Part shown: positions 34,225-43,425 of the stretch, piece by piece | Layout of the letters: the number at the start of each line of letters is the position of its first letter | Position numbering within the stretch: position 1 is the stretch's first letter | NCBI GenBank assembly: GCA_016285075.1 | Contig: JAEEQB010000016.1 | Span: forward strand, 1-64,000 | Source: Prevotella sp. | GTDB lineage: Bacteria > Bacteroidota > Bacteroidia > Bacteroidales > Bacteroidaceae | DNA length: 64,000 nt | Direction of reading: 5' to 3' | Notes under the pieces: generated by a model | What the model was told of the DNA's origin: nothing | The model's input: the letters and a program-made list of their open reading frames with translations, nothing else | Database searches by the model: none | Translations under genes and position numbers: made by a program

Positions 34225-37200
34225 ATGAAACGCCTGTTGTTTTACACTGCACTATTCTTTTCTTCTTGTTTTTCTGCCATTGCCCAGCAAGTGGCGCAGC
34301 ATTATGCCGGTGGTGATGGAACTAAGGAGTCGCCATTCCTGATCAGCAATGCCGCAGAACTGGCGCTGCTCGCGCAGGATGTCAACACAGAGAAAGACTT
34401 CTCCTTAGGTCGTTTTTTCCGTTTGACGCAGGACATTGTTGTGAACACTGGCGTGATGGCTACTGACCTTACAAAACTCCAAGACTATACGGGACACCCT
34501 CCGTTTCCGGAGACACCCGCCATTGGTGATTTTTCCTCAGAAACAGACTACAAGGCTTTTCAAGGCGTATTCGACGGCGATGGTCATACCATCAGTGGCA
34601 TCTACATGACTGCCAACCAGAGTGTGAACTATCTGGCATTGTTCCGTGTTGTTGAGGATGCGGAAATCAGGAATCTCGGTATTAGAGACGAGTTCGTCTA
34701 TGCCGGTGCTTACTTAGGAGGCATTGTCGGCAGAGCAATCAATTCCCGCATTATCAATTGCTATGTCACCGATTCCCATGTTTTTGGATGGGGATCAAAC
34801 AGTGGTGGCATTGTTGCGCAGGCCATAGGCACAACCAAGGTGCAGAACTGCTACTACTTGGGTAACCTGAATGGCAAGAATGACATGGGTGGCATCGTGG
34901 GACGCATCGGTAATGGCGATGTCAATAAAGTGATCGTCGAAAACTGCTTTACAACGGCTACCATCACCAATCGTCTCAAGGAGAACAAAGGAGGCGTGAC
35001 AGCCACTAATAGCGAGGGCAGTATTGTGCGTAACTGCTACTTCACTGCTGCAGCGGCAGACTATGCTGTTTGGCCCGCTCAGAACATGGGCGTGGAAGTA
35101 GGGTGTACCCAGATGACGGAAATACAGATGCAGGCAGAGTCATTTCTTAGTGTATTGAACAGCAATGCCCGTCAGATAGCAGCTGCCTGCCGATGGGTGC
35201 ACGGCGAGAATGGCCTGCCTTCACATGATTATGCTGAGACGACACCCGATATAGAGAGTGGACGAGATGTGAATATGCTGGCTATCAATCCTGTTCCTTC
35301 CAATGGGGACCGTCATGCAGACATGGATGGCGACACTCCAGAATTCTCGTGGAAGGCAGCTCGTGATGGAAAGACCGTTAGCCAGTATATCTATATAGGA
35401 ACAGACTCTGCAGCCATTGCGAATGCTACACCCACCAGTGCTTTGGCCCATTTAGGTGCGGAAACCAATTACCAGCTGTCAACGGTTGACTATCCGCTGT
35501 CAGCACTTCAAACTTACTACTGGCGTGTAGACCGTGTTGATGCAGAGGGAATGGTGACTGCAGGTGACGTGTGGATGTTCCAGCCACGTCATCTGGCTTT
35601 CCCAGGAGCCGAAGGCTACGGGCGCTTTGCTCGTGGAGGGCGTGGTGGCAAGGCTGTCTATGTGACCAATCTCAATAGCGATGGTCCTGGTTCCCTGCGT
35701 TGGGCATTGACCAGTGGTGACGGACCTCGTACGGTGCTTTTCAAGGTTTCTGGGTTAATAGACATGGGTTTCCGCCAGTGTATCGTCGATCCCTGCGTCA
35801 CTATTGCAGGACAGTCAGCTCCAGGCAAGGGCATTTGCATCAAGGGCTCGGATATAGGCTTAGGCGATGACAACATCTGCCGTTTTCTGCGAGCACGTCG
35901 AGGATTAGGCAGCCCCGACGATACAGGTAATTCAATAGGAACATTTTATTCCGACCATACCATCATGGATCATGTGACAGCCTCCTGGGGTACGGATGAG
36001 ACTGTGTCTACTCGCGCTTCACATCATGTCACCTTCCAGCGATCCATCATCAGCGAGGCACTCGGCATTACTAATCACCGTAAGTATCCTGAAGGTACTA
36101 ACCATGGCTATGCTGCCACAATCGGTGGTGACATAGGGTCGTTCCATCACAATCTGCTTGCCAACTGTAATGGCCGAAACTGGAGTATGGGTGGTGGCGC
36201 TGATGCCAATGGACGTTCCCAGGGACGTTTGGACATGTTTAATAATGTGGTCTACAACTGGCATGATCGTACCACTGATGGTGGTGCCATGCAGATGCAG
36301 TTTGTCAATAATTACTATAAGATGGGCCCTGATACACGTATGGAGTGTCTTTTCTCTGCCGACAACGAGGGTGGGGGAGAGCGCGATCAGTTTGCCTATG
36401 TCAGCGGTAATGTACGTGATAACCGCAACAACTCACTGACAGAAGACAAGCTCAACGTTACCTATCGCGCTACAGGCCCTCAACCCGAGAAGACCTGGTG
36501 CTCAGAGCCGTTCTTCCCTTCCTATGCCCAGATTGAGTCGGCTCGTGACTGTTATAAGAGTGTGCTTAGTGATGTGGGGGCCAATCAGCCCTATTCAGAC
36601 CAGACCGATCTGCGTATCTTCCGTGAGACCTTGGACCGCACCTATACCTATATAGGGTCGAAGTCCGGTATCCGCGGAGAGATTGATGATGAACAGGATG
36701 CCGGTGGCTTTGAGGATTATCCTGCCGAGCAGTGGCCTGGCAATTACGACAGCGATTTGGATGGTCTGCCCGACTGGTGGGAGGAGATCCGTGGTACGCG
36801 TGCTACACCACGTGGCAATTACGTTGACACCAATAAGGATCTTGAGGGTGATGGCTATACAGAATTAGAGCGATATCTGGACTTCATGGCGCAGCCCCAT
36901 CTGCTCATTGCTCCTGGCCAGCAGGCAACAGTTAATGTGCCAGAGTTGTTCCGGGGCTATACCAACAATCCGCGTTACGATGCCGAGCGTACCGATGCAG
37001 GCGTTACTGCCACACTTGCCAATGACGGTGTGCTTACTGTGCAGGGCGGTGAAAAAAAGACTTTGGCCGAAGTCCGTCTGCGTGTCACCGATGCCGATGG
37101 CAGTTCATACGAACGTCGCCTCTGCGTGGCTGTCACGTCCTACAACACGCCGTTGGTCAATAGCATTGGCGACCAAAAAATCACCATCGAGTCTGCCAAT

Positions 37201-37344
37201 AGCTCCGATGCTCATGCCGACACCGTCTATTACGATCTGCATGGACGCCGAATTGATATTTCTTCCTCAGTATCAGGGATTTATATTCAGCGTTCCGTGA
37301 ATACGCAGAACGCTTCAGTCCGTGTATTACATTACCTAAGGTAA
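34225..37344 (+). CDS. Exported pectate lyase (PL1-like) with N-terminal GLUG-type region
   Basis: The 1039-residue protein has a signal peptide (MKRLLFYTALFFSSCFSAIA). Residues about 25-330 form repeated strands with G-G-I-V units (GGIVGRAINSRIINCYVTDS; GGIVAQAIGTTKVQNCYYLGN), as in GLUG-type repeats. A fibronectin-like part follows (about 355-455). The catalytic beta-helix starts at FPGAEGYGRFARGGRGG (about 461), the hallmark of PL1 lyases of Bacteroidetes, with DHVTASWGTDETVS and RSIISEALG. It would cut polygalacturonan by beta-elimination outside the cell. The end (VYYDLHGRRIDISSSVSGIYI) resembles the tails of the two preceding proteins. The stop codon lies inside the first unit of a 22-bp palindromic array. 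Confidence 0.88.
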   Translation: MKRLLFYTALFFSSCFSAIAQQVAQHYAGGDGTKESPFLISNAAELALLAQDVNTEKDFSLGRFFRLTQDIVVNTGVMATDLTKLQDYTGHPPFPETPAIGDFSSETDYKAFQGVFDGDGHTISGIYMTANQSVNYLALFRVVEDAEIRNLGIRDEFVYAGAYLGGIVGRAINSRIINCYVTDSHVFGWGSNSGGIVAQAIGTTKVQNCYYLGNLNGKNDMGGIVGRIGNGDVNKVIVENCFTTATITNRLKENKGGVTATNSEGSIVRNCYFTAAAADYAVWPAQNMGVEVGCTQMTEIQMQAESFLSVLNSNARQIAAACRWVHGENGLPSHDYAETTPDIESGRDVNMLAINPVPSNGDRHADMDGDTPEFSWKAARDGKTVSQYIYIGTDSAAIANATPTSALAHLGAETNYQLSTVDYPLSALQTYYWRVDRVDAEGMVTAGDVWMFQPRHLAFPGAEGYGRFARGGRGGKAVYVTNLNSDGPGSLRWALTSGDGPRTVLFKVSGLIDMGFRQCIVDPCVTIAGQSAPGKGICIKGSDIGLGDDNICRFLRARRGLGSPDDTGNSIGTFYSDHTIMDHVTASWGTDETVSTRASHHVTFQRSIISEALGITNHRKYPEGTNHGYAATIGGDIGSFHHNLLANCNGRNWSMGGGADANGRSQGRLDMFNNVVYNWHDRTTDGGAMQMQFVNNYYKMGPDTRMECLFSADNEGGGERDQFAYVSGNVRDNRNNSLTEDKLNVTYRATGPQPEKTWCSEPFFPSYAQIESARDCYKSVLSDVGANQPYSDQTDLRIFRETLDRTYTYIGSKSGIRGEIDDEQDAGGFEDYPAEQWPGNYDSDLDGLPDWWEEIRGTRATPRGNYVDTNKDLEGDGYTELERYLDFMAQPHLLIAPGQQATVNVPELFRGYTNNPRYDAERTDAGVTATLANDGVLTVQGGEKKTLAEVRLRVTDADGSSYERRLCVAVTSYNTPLVNSIGDQKITIESANSSDAHADTVYYDLHGRRIDISSSVSGIYIQRSVNTQNASVRVLHYLR

Positions 37345-37412
37345 CGAGCTCCGTTACCTTAGGTAACACCGCACGTTACTTTAGGTAGCGACGCCTGTTA
37401 CCTAAGGTAACG
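37332..37412. repeat. Four palindromes GTTACCTWAGGTAAC with exact 22-bp period
   Basis: TTAC-units begin at 37332, 37354, 37376 and 37398, each 22 bases on. Copies 1, 2 and 4 are perfect palindromes (TTACCTAAGGTAA or TTACCTTAGGTAA); copy 3 has two changes. The first overlaps the last codons and stop of the lyase gene. It lies between convergent genes and may fold into successive hairpins. Confidence 0.85.
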
Positions 37413-37425
37413 GAAAATCGGCTTT

Positions 37426-37743
37426 TTACAGGTTCTGTTCCTGGAAATCCAGGTCGGCCTGAACCACGAAGAACATCTCTTCGGGCAGGAATGTGCCCTG
37501 CTTGTCCTTCTTTGCCTGTTGGCAAATGTGCTCGGCCACCTGTTCCAGGTCAATTTCCACCTCATCGTCTGTGGTCTCAAGGATGCCGCTATCGTAGTAA
37601 TAGTCTACGATGGCATCGATGATATAGAGCAGATCATCGTCAGAGAAGTGCTCCTTGATGTCAGTAGGTAGTTGTTCGCGTATGAACTCTGCTTCTCGGC
37701 GGTTTTCCTCCTCGTCAAGTCGGAGTTCTTCTTCAAGTGTCAT
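37426..37743 (-). CDS. Small acidic hypothetical protein
   Basis: The 105-residue protein is very acidic at its start (MTLEEELRLDEEENRREAEF) and has no signal or membrane segment. The centre (DDDLLYIIDAIVDYYYDSGILE) looks like a conserved helical pair. I do not know the function. It lies 41 bases after trxA and follows dnaE on the same strand, so the three are probably transcribed together. Its complete frame and compositional regularity support a real gene. Confidence 0.7.
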   Translation of the reverse strand: MTLEEELRLDEEENRREAEFIREQLPTDIKEHFSDDDLLYIIDAIVDYYYDSGILETTDDEVEIDLEQVAEHICQQAKKDKQGTFLPEEMFFVVQADLDFQEQNL

Positions 37744-37784
37744 AACGTTGTCTTTTGCTTTTCAAATGATCACTCTTTCATCTG

Positions 37785-38099
37785 TTAGAGCAGCGCCTTG
37801 AATTTCTCGTCTAACTTGGCTTTGCTTACGGCGCCGACGAGTTTGTCAATCGCATCGCCGTTCTTGAAGAAAATAATAGTGGGAATGTTACGAATACCAA
37901 ATTCTAGAGCCAGGTCCTCGTTCTCCTCTACATCGCATTTGCCAACGATGATCTTGCCATCGTATTCGTTAGCCAGTTCTGAGATAACAGGAGCAATCAT
38001 TCGGCACGGTCCACACCATGTTGCCCAGAAATCAACTACTAATGGCAGTGAGCCATCTCTCAAAGTCTTAAAGTTCTCGCTTGTGATTTGTACTTCCAT
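37785..38099 (-). CDS. trxA: Thioredoxin
   Basis: The 104-residue protein is full length for thioredoxin and has the active site WCGPC (C29, C32) in FWATWCGPCRM, the cis-proline segment IRNIPTIIFFKNG and a C-terminal helix. It reduces protein disulfides in the cytoplasm, and could serve the BCP peroxiredoxin encoded at 12374. There is no signal peptide. It lies 27 bases after the dnaE stop and is probably co-transcribed with dnaE. Confidence 0.95.
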   Translation of the reverse strand: MEVQITSENFKTLRDGSLPLVVDFWATWCGPCRMIAPVISELANEYDGKIIVGKCDVEENEDLALEFGIRNIPTIIFFKNGDAIDKLVGAVSKAKLDEKFKALL

Positions 38100-38126
38100 A
38101 ATCAGTCTGTAATTAAATGGTTTATA

Positions 38127-41100
38127 CTAATTTATTTTATAATCCAGAGCTTGTTGACGCTCAATGTAATCAATAAGTGAATGGCGTACGTCTATCTCGT
38201 GCTTTGTCGATCGTAGCAGTACGTGGTGCTTGCCTAGTGAGTCACGCAGTTGGAAGAACAGCTTGGTCTTTCCGGGATGTTCTCCGATGAATTCCTGTAG
38301 CTCGGCTACGATTTGTTCGTTGAGCAGATCGGTATTCATGGAGATTGTAATGCGGTCAATCGCCTTGTCCTTGATTGTCTGCAGGTATTCCACAGACTGT
38401 ATCTTCAACTCCTTGGGACCGTTTCCGTTTCCATTTCCCTGATACTGAAAGCGTGCTTTTATTAAGGCAGTGACATAGATGCTGGCGCCTATGGAGAAGA
38501 AGCCTGACTTGTCGCCCCAGTCCTCACCGAATAATGCTAATTCGCCAGAGCCTTCAAAGTCCTCTAATGTAACAATGCCGAAGGGCTTTCCAGTTTTTGT
38601 GAATCCCGTCCGTACAGCAGTGACAATACCGCCTACCACCACATCTTCCCGGTCGTTGCTGCTTTTTACCGATTCCAGTTCATTGCACTTTGTGTTGCAG
38701 AGGTTGTCGAGTATAACTTTATATTCGTCCAAGGGATGAGCAGAGAGGTAGATTCCGACAAGGTCTCGTTCCTTGTTGAGCCGTTCTATGTCGCTCCATC
38801 GTGTATCGGATTTAGGAATGGGAGGCGTGGCTATTTCTATGCCTTCATCAAATCCTCCAAAGAGTGAGTTCTGCATCTGCTGCTTCTCCTGCTGGTAAAG
38901 CTGCCCGTATCTGACAAGTGTGTCAAGGAACACCTCGCCTTTTGAGTTCTGGGCAAAGAAGTCCTCACGACGTATGCCAAACGAGTCGAAGCCCCCACTG
39001 AGAGCCAAAGACTCGTAAGCCTTGCGGTTGACATTGGCAAACGAGACACGCTGGGCAAAATCGAAAATGCTCTTGTAAGGTCCGTTCTTCTCGCGTTCGT
39101 CAATGATAGCCTGTGCGGCACCGTCACCCATTCCTTTGATAGCAGCTAGTCCAAAGCGTATTTCGCCTTTTTTGTTCACACCAAACTTCTGATACGACTC
39201 GTTTACGTCGGGCCCCAGCGTTTTTATGTCCATCTGCTTGCACTCGTCCATCAGTTTGGTGATCTCTGTAATCTGGTCGCGGCGGCGGCTCATGATGGCT
39301 GCCATGAATTCTGCCGGGTAGTTGGCTTTCAGGTAGGCTGTCTGATAAGCCACCCATGAATAGCAGGCAGCATGACTCTTGTTGAAAGCATAGCTTGCGA
39401 ATGCTTCCCAGTCGCCCCATATCTTGTCAAGCACTTTCGGGTCATAGCCGTTTTTCTGTCCGCCTTCAATGAACTTTGGCTTCATGGCATCGACGATGTC
39501 CTTCTTTTTCTTACCCATGGCCTTTCGTAGTGCATCGCTTTCACCTCGGGTGAAGTTGGCCAGCAAACGGCTCAGTAGCATCACCTGCTCCTGATACACC
39601 GTTATTCCGTAGGTGTCTTTCAGATATTTCTCCATAATGGGAATATCGTAAGTGATGGGCTCTTCACCATGTTTGCGTCGTATGAATGACGGGATGTACT
39701 CCATAGGTCCTGGCCGATAGAGGGCATTCATGGCAATGAGGTCTTCAAAGACCGTGGGTTTCAGGTCGCGGAGGTGCTTCTGCATGCCAGCCGACTCAAA
39801 CTGGAAGGTACCAATAGTTCGTCCTTGTTGGTAAAGCTCGTATGTCTTCGGGTCGTCAATAGGAATATTATCCAGGTCAACGTCAATTCCTCGTGTCTGC
39901 TTGATAACGGCACAGGCCTCTTTCATCTCAGAGAGTGTTTTCAGTCCGAGGAAGTCCATCTTGATGAGGCCTGTCGATTCAATGACATGTCCGTCGTATT
40001 GTGTACAGTTGGTCTTGGTGTCCTTGAAGTCCGGATCGTCAGCGGTTGAAACAGGTACCCAGTCGCTGATAGGGTCGCGGCAGATGATAAATCCGCAGGC
40101 ATGTATGCCTGTGCCGCGTACTGTGCCTTCCAGCATTTTTGCATACTTGATGGTGTTGGCCAGCACAGGGTCGCTTGACGCTTCAGCTTCACGTAGTTCC
40201 GGTGTGCATTTGATGGCGTTGGGCAAGTTCATCTTCATGCCATCGGGCAGACGGTCGGGTATGGCTTTGCATAAGGCATTTGAAATGGGCAATGGCAGTT
40301 TCTCCACACGAGCCACATCCTTGATAGAGTTTTTCGTGGCCATGGAAGCATAGGTGATGATATGTGCGCAATTCTCATGACCGTACTTGTCTTCCACCCA
40401 CTTCAGCACGCGTCCCCGGCCATCGTCATCGAAGTCGGTATCAATATCAGGGAGTGATATGCGGTCGGGATTGAGGAAACGCTCAAACAGCAGGTCGTAC
40501 TTCAGTGGGTCGATCTTGGTGATGCCTAAGCAGTATGCCACCACGCTGCCGGCTGCACTGCCACGGCCAGGGCCTACCATTACGCCCAGCTCATCGCGAG
40601 CGGAGTTGATAAAGTCCTGCACAATGAGGAAGTACCCCGGGAAACCCATCGTCTTCATGATGTGCAACTCAAATCGTACACGGTCGTCAACATCCTTTGG
40701 CAGTGGAGTCCCGTAGCGTTTGGCAGCACCTTCGTATGCCAGTTTGCCGAGGTAGTCAGCTTCGAATTTGATGCGGTAGAGCTTGTCGTAACCCCCTAAT
40801 TTCTTGATCTTCTTCTCGCCTTCTTCTGCTGGCAAGGGGTTCTGCCCGTTCTCATCGGTGGTAAACTCTTTGTAGAGGTCTTCTTCTGTGTATTTCTGCC
40901 TCCACTGTTCTTCCGTGCCAAAGTCTTCGGGGATAGGGAAGAAAGGCATGATGGGATCGTGGTCAAGGCTGTAGAACTCCACCTTGTCCAGTATTTCCAG
41001 TGTGTTGCTGAGGGCTTCAGGCACATCGGCAAACACTTCGTTCATCTCTTCCCTTGTCTTGAACCACTCTTGCTTGGAGTAGAGCATTCGCGTGGGGTCA

Positions 41101-41858
41101 TCCAGGTCCTTGTTGGTCGACAGGCAGAGCAAATGGTCGTGGGCTTCCGCATTCTCCTGATCCACAAAATGAGAATCGTTCGAGCAAATCAGCTTGATGC
41201 CGTACTCCCGTGCCAATTCAATCAGTACTTTGTTGGCCTGTTGCTGCAAGGGGAAAGTCTCTCGGTTAGCACGTATCGAAGGGTCTTTCACTTCGTGGCG
41301 TTGCAACTCCAAGTAGTAATCGTCGCCGAAAACCCGCTGATGCCACTCAATAGACTTGCGTGCCCCTTCTATGTCACCATTCAGTATCTTCTTTGGAACC
41401 TCTCCGGCTATACAGGCAGAACAAACGATGAGGCCTTCGTGGTATTTCTCCAGGTCGGCATGGTCGGTGCGTGGCCTCATGTAATAGCCATCCGTCCATG
41501 AACGGCTCACTAATTTGATCAGGTTCTTGTAGCCCTGATAGTTCTTTGCCAGCACAATGAGGTGGTAACCACCTTGGTCTTCTTTTCCATTCTTCTGCTC
41601 TTTCGGACCATATCTGGCCACGTACATCTCGCAACCGAAGATGGGCTTGAAAGGTTCCTTCCCTTCTTTCTTGCGCCCTTTGTTTACACCGTTTACAATG
41701 TCGTGGAATTCTTTGATGCCGAACATGTCGCCATGGTCAGTAATGGCCATGCCTTTCATGCCATTGCCTATTGCTTTGTCTACCAGTTTCTTAATGCTCG
41801 ACTGTCCGTCGAGTATAGAGTAGTATGTATGAACGTGCAGGTGTACGAAATCTTCCAT
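38127..41858 (-). CDS. dnaE: DNA polymerase III alpha subunit
   Basis: The replicative polymerase. I start at the ATG at 41858, giving MEDFVHLHVHTYYSILDG; the longer frame to 42023 crosses the promoter. The 1243-residue protein has the PHP domain at its start (HLHVHTYYS; ITDHGDMFG), the polymerase core with the catalytic aspartates in LPDIDTDFDDDGRGRV, GPGRGSAAGSVVAYCLGIT, then the helix-hairpin-helix (AAIKGMGDGAAQAI) and OB-fold (VVVGGIVTAVRTGFTKTGKPFG) regions. The length is typical. A very good promoter lies only 20 bases ahead, back-to-back with that of psd. trxA and an acidic protein follow. Confidence 0.97.
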   Translation of the reverse strand: MEDFVHLHVHTYYSILDGQSSIKKLVDKAIGNGMKGMAITDHGDMFGIKEFHDIVNGVNKGRKKEGKEPFKPIFGCEMYVARYGPKEQKNGKEDQGGYHLIVLAKNYQGYKNLIKLVSRSWTDGYYMRPRTDHADLEKYHEGLIVCSACIAGEVPKKILNGDIEGARKSIEWHQRVFGDDYYLELQRHEVKDPSIRANRETFPLQQQANKVLIELAREYGIKLICSNDSHFVDQENAEAHDHLLCLSTNKDLDDPTRMLYSKQEWFKTREEMNEVFADVPEALSNTLEILDKVEFYSLDHDPIMPFFPIPEDFGTEEQWRQKYTEEDLYKEFTTDENGQNPLPAEEGEKKIKKLGGYDKLYRIKFEADYLGKLAYEGAAKRYGTPLPKDVDDRVRFELHIMKTMGFPGYFLIVQDFINSARDELGVMVGPGRGSAAGSVVAYCLGITKIDPLKYDLLFERFLNPDRISLPDIDTDFDDDGRGRVLKWVEDKYGHENCAHIITYASMATKNSIKDVARVEKLPLPISNALCKAIPDRLPDGMKMNLPNAIKCTPELREAEASSDPVLANTIKYAKMLEGTVRGTGIHACGFIICRDPISDWVPVSTADDPDFKDTKTNCTQYDGHVIESTGLIKMDFLGLKTLSEMKEACAVIKQTRGIDVDLDNIPIDDPKTYELYQQGRTIGTFQFESAGMQKHLRDLKPTVFEDLIAMNALYRPGPMEYIPSFIRRKHGEEPITYDIPIMEKYLKDTYGITVYQEQVMLLSRLLANFTRGESDALRKAMGKKKKDIVDAMKPKFIEGGQKNGYDPKVLDKIWGDWEAFASYAFNKSHAACYSWVAYQTAYLKANYPAEFMAAIMSRRRDQITEITKLMDECKQMDIKTLGPDVNESYQKFGVNKKGEIRFGLAAIKGMGDGAAQAIIDEREKNGPYKSIFDFAQRVSFANVNRKAYESLALSGGFDSFGIRREDFFAQNSKGEVFLDTLVRYGQLYQQEKQQMQNSLFGGFDEGIEIATPPIPKSDTRWSDIERLNKERDLVGIYLSAHPLDEYKVILDNLCNTKCNELESVKSSNDREDVVVGGIVTAVRTGFTKTGKPFGIVTLEDFEGSGELALFGEDWGDKSGFFSIGASIYVTALIKARFQYQGNGNGNGPKELKIQSVEYLQTIKDKAIDRITISMNTDLLNEQIVAELQEFIGEHPGKTKLFFQLRDSLGKHHVLLRSTKHEIDVRHSLIDYIERQQALDYKIN

Positions 41859-41876
41859 TTCTTCTAATTTGAGGTT

Positions 41877-41908
41877 CAAAGTTACGCTGAAAAGTTGATA
41901 TTGCCAAA
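41877..41908 (-). promoter_or_regulatory. Promoter of dnaE
   Basis: On the minus strand TTTG (41908-41905), 20 bases, TAACTTTG (41884-41877). It leaves a leader of only about 10-15 bases and rules out the longer dnaE frame. Confidence 0.75.
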
Positions 41909-41924
41909 AGAATAACGCAAAAAA

Positions 41925-41956
41925 TTTGTAACTTACGTAAAAAAGATGTACCTTTG
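41925..41956 (+). promoter_or_regulatory. Promoter of psd-pssA
   Basis: TTTG (41925-41928), 20 bases, TACCTTTG (41949-41956), then CAC. It is divergent from the dnaE promoter, whose -33 box is 16 bases away. Confidence 0.8.
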
Positions 41957-41992
41957 CACTGAAAATAGAAAAATCGCGATTGAAAACCTGCC

Positions 41993-42682
41993 ATGGGAGA
42001 TAAGATAAAGAAACTGAAAACAATCAGGATCCATCGTGAGGGTACTGATGAGTTGCTCTATAGTGCCATTGTCATAGGCGCCATAGCTTTCGGGCTGTGG
42101 TACGCCTTTAGTAGTCCTGTTCCCTTGATTCTCTTCCTTGTTGTATTTGTCACAGCCTGGCTGCTGATGCTCAATTTCTATCGATGTCCCATTCGTTATT
42201 TCAATGGCGACTCGGAGCGTACTGTCGTGGCACCGGCAGATGGCAAGATTGTTGTCATAGAAGAAACGACGGAAGACGAGTATTTCCATGATGAGCGTCT
42301 CATGATCAGTATTTTCATGAGTCCGTTAAATGTTCATGCCAACTGGTTCCCTGTTGACGGACGTGTGAAGTTCGTGCACCATCAGAACGGCAATTATCAC
42401 AAGGCATGGCTGCCCAAGGCCAGTGAAGAGAACGAGCATGCCGACATCATGATCACTACTCCTGAGGGTGAGGACATCCTGGTGCGTCAGGTAGCAGGAG
42501 CCATGGCTCGCCGCATTGTCACTTATGCAAAACCTGACGAGGAATGCTATATCGATCAGCACTTGGGATTTATAAAATTAGGCTCTCGCGTTGACGTCTA
42601 CCTGCCGTTAAAGTCAAAGGTCTGTGTCACCATGGGGCAGCCTACAACGGGCGATCAGACGGTGTTAGCAAAACTGAAATAG
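41993..42682 (+). CDS. psd: Phosphatidylserine decarboxylase
   Basis: The enzyme makes phosphatidylethanolamine from phosphatidylserine. The 229-residue proenzyme is of the short bacterial type with two membrane helices near the start (about 23-55). The self-cleavage site is in [12 protein letters not shown]: cutting between G197 and S198 leaves the pyruvoyl group on the alpha chain. [11 protein letters not shown] and [15 protein letters not shown] are family features. It is followed 29 bases on by pssA, which supplies its substrate, a fitting operon. Confidence 0.96.
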   Translation: MGDKIKKLKTIRIHREGTDELLYSAIVIGAIAFGLWYAFSSPVPLILFLVVFVTAWLLMLNFYRCPIRYFNGDSERTVVAPADGKIVVIEETTEDEYFHDERLMISIFMSPLNVHANWFPVDGRVKFVHHQNGNYHKAWLPKASEENEHADIMITTPEGEDILVRQVAGAMARRIVTYAKPDEECYIDQHLGFIKLGSRVDVYLPLKSKVCVTMGQPTTGDQTVLAKLK

Positions 42683-42711
42683 TTGATATTCAAAGTCCAT
42701 AGTTCATAGTT

Positions 42712-43407
42712 GTGAAGAAGCACATACCAAATACGATAACCTGTTGCAACCTTATTGCTGGCTGCATAGCTACTTATTATGCATTTCAGAGTGATTATCA
42801 GTTGGCACTGCTGTTTATCGTCATCGGTGCTGTGTTCGATTTCTTCGACGGAATGGTAGCCCGGCTGCTCCATGTGAGCTCTCCCATCGGCAAGGAGCTG
42901 GACTCTTTGGCCGATGACATTACTTTCGGCTTCGCACCGTCTGCCATCGTATTCAGTTTCCTCAGTTCTTTCCACATCCATCTGCTGTTTGTGCCTTTCC
43001 TGGCCTTCCTTATAGCAGCCTTCTCGGCTCTCCGTTTGGCCAAGTTCAACCTCGATGAGCGACAGACCCTGGGCTTCATCGGACTGCCTACTCCTGCGAA
43101 CGCTCTGTTTTGGGGATCGCTCATTGTAAGTCTCAACTGCCAGTCATGGTTTGAGCCTTACCAGCTTCCTGAGTATTGGCTTTATGTCGTATTGGTGCTT
43201 ATTCCCGTCAGCTGCTACCTTTTGGTCAGCGAGATTCCTATGTTTGCCTTGAAGTTCAAGACATGGGGCTGGAAAGGCAACGAAGTCAAGTATGTTTTCC
43301 TATTGACGTGCATTCCTCTTCTGCTTTTGTTGGGAGTAAGTGGTTTGGCAGCGATCATTGCGTGGTATGTCATCTTGTCGGCTGTAGCCAATAGGTACCA
43401 TTTCTAA
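42712..43407 (+). CDS. pssA: CDP-diacylglycerol-serine O-phosphatidyltransferase
   Basis: The enzyme makes phosphatidylserine from CDP-diacylglycerol and serine. The 231-residue protein begins with a GTG codon (42712) giving MKKHIPNTITCCNL. The CDP-alcohol phosphotransferase motif is complete: D46-G47-x2-A50-R51-x8-G60-x3-D64-x3-D68. It has about six membrane helices. It lies after psd in the same operon, so both steps of phosphatidylethanolamine synthesis are made together. Confidence 0.95.
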   Translation: MKKHIPNTITCCNLIAGCIATYYAFQSDYQLALLFIVIGAVFDFFDGMVARLLHVSSPIGKELDSLADDITFGFAPSAIVFSFLSSFHIHLLFVPFLAFLIAAFSALRLAKFNLDERQTLGFIGLPTPANALFWGSLIVSLNCQSWFEPYQLPEYWLYVVLVLIPVSCYLLVSEIPMFALKFKTWGWKGNEVKYVFLLTCIPLLLLLGVSGLAAIIAWYVILSAVANRYHF

Positions 43408-43425
43408 CCAAAAACGGTTCGTTCT

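Noticed and set aside
41859..42023. N-terminal extension of dnaE
   Set aside because: It would cross the dnaE promoter and the divergent psd promoter; the PHP domain begins at the internal ATG.
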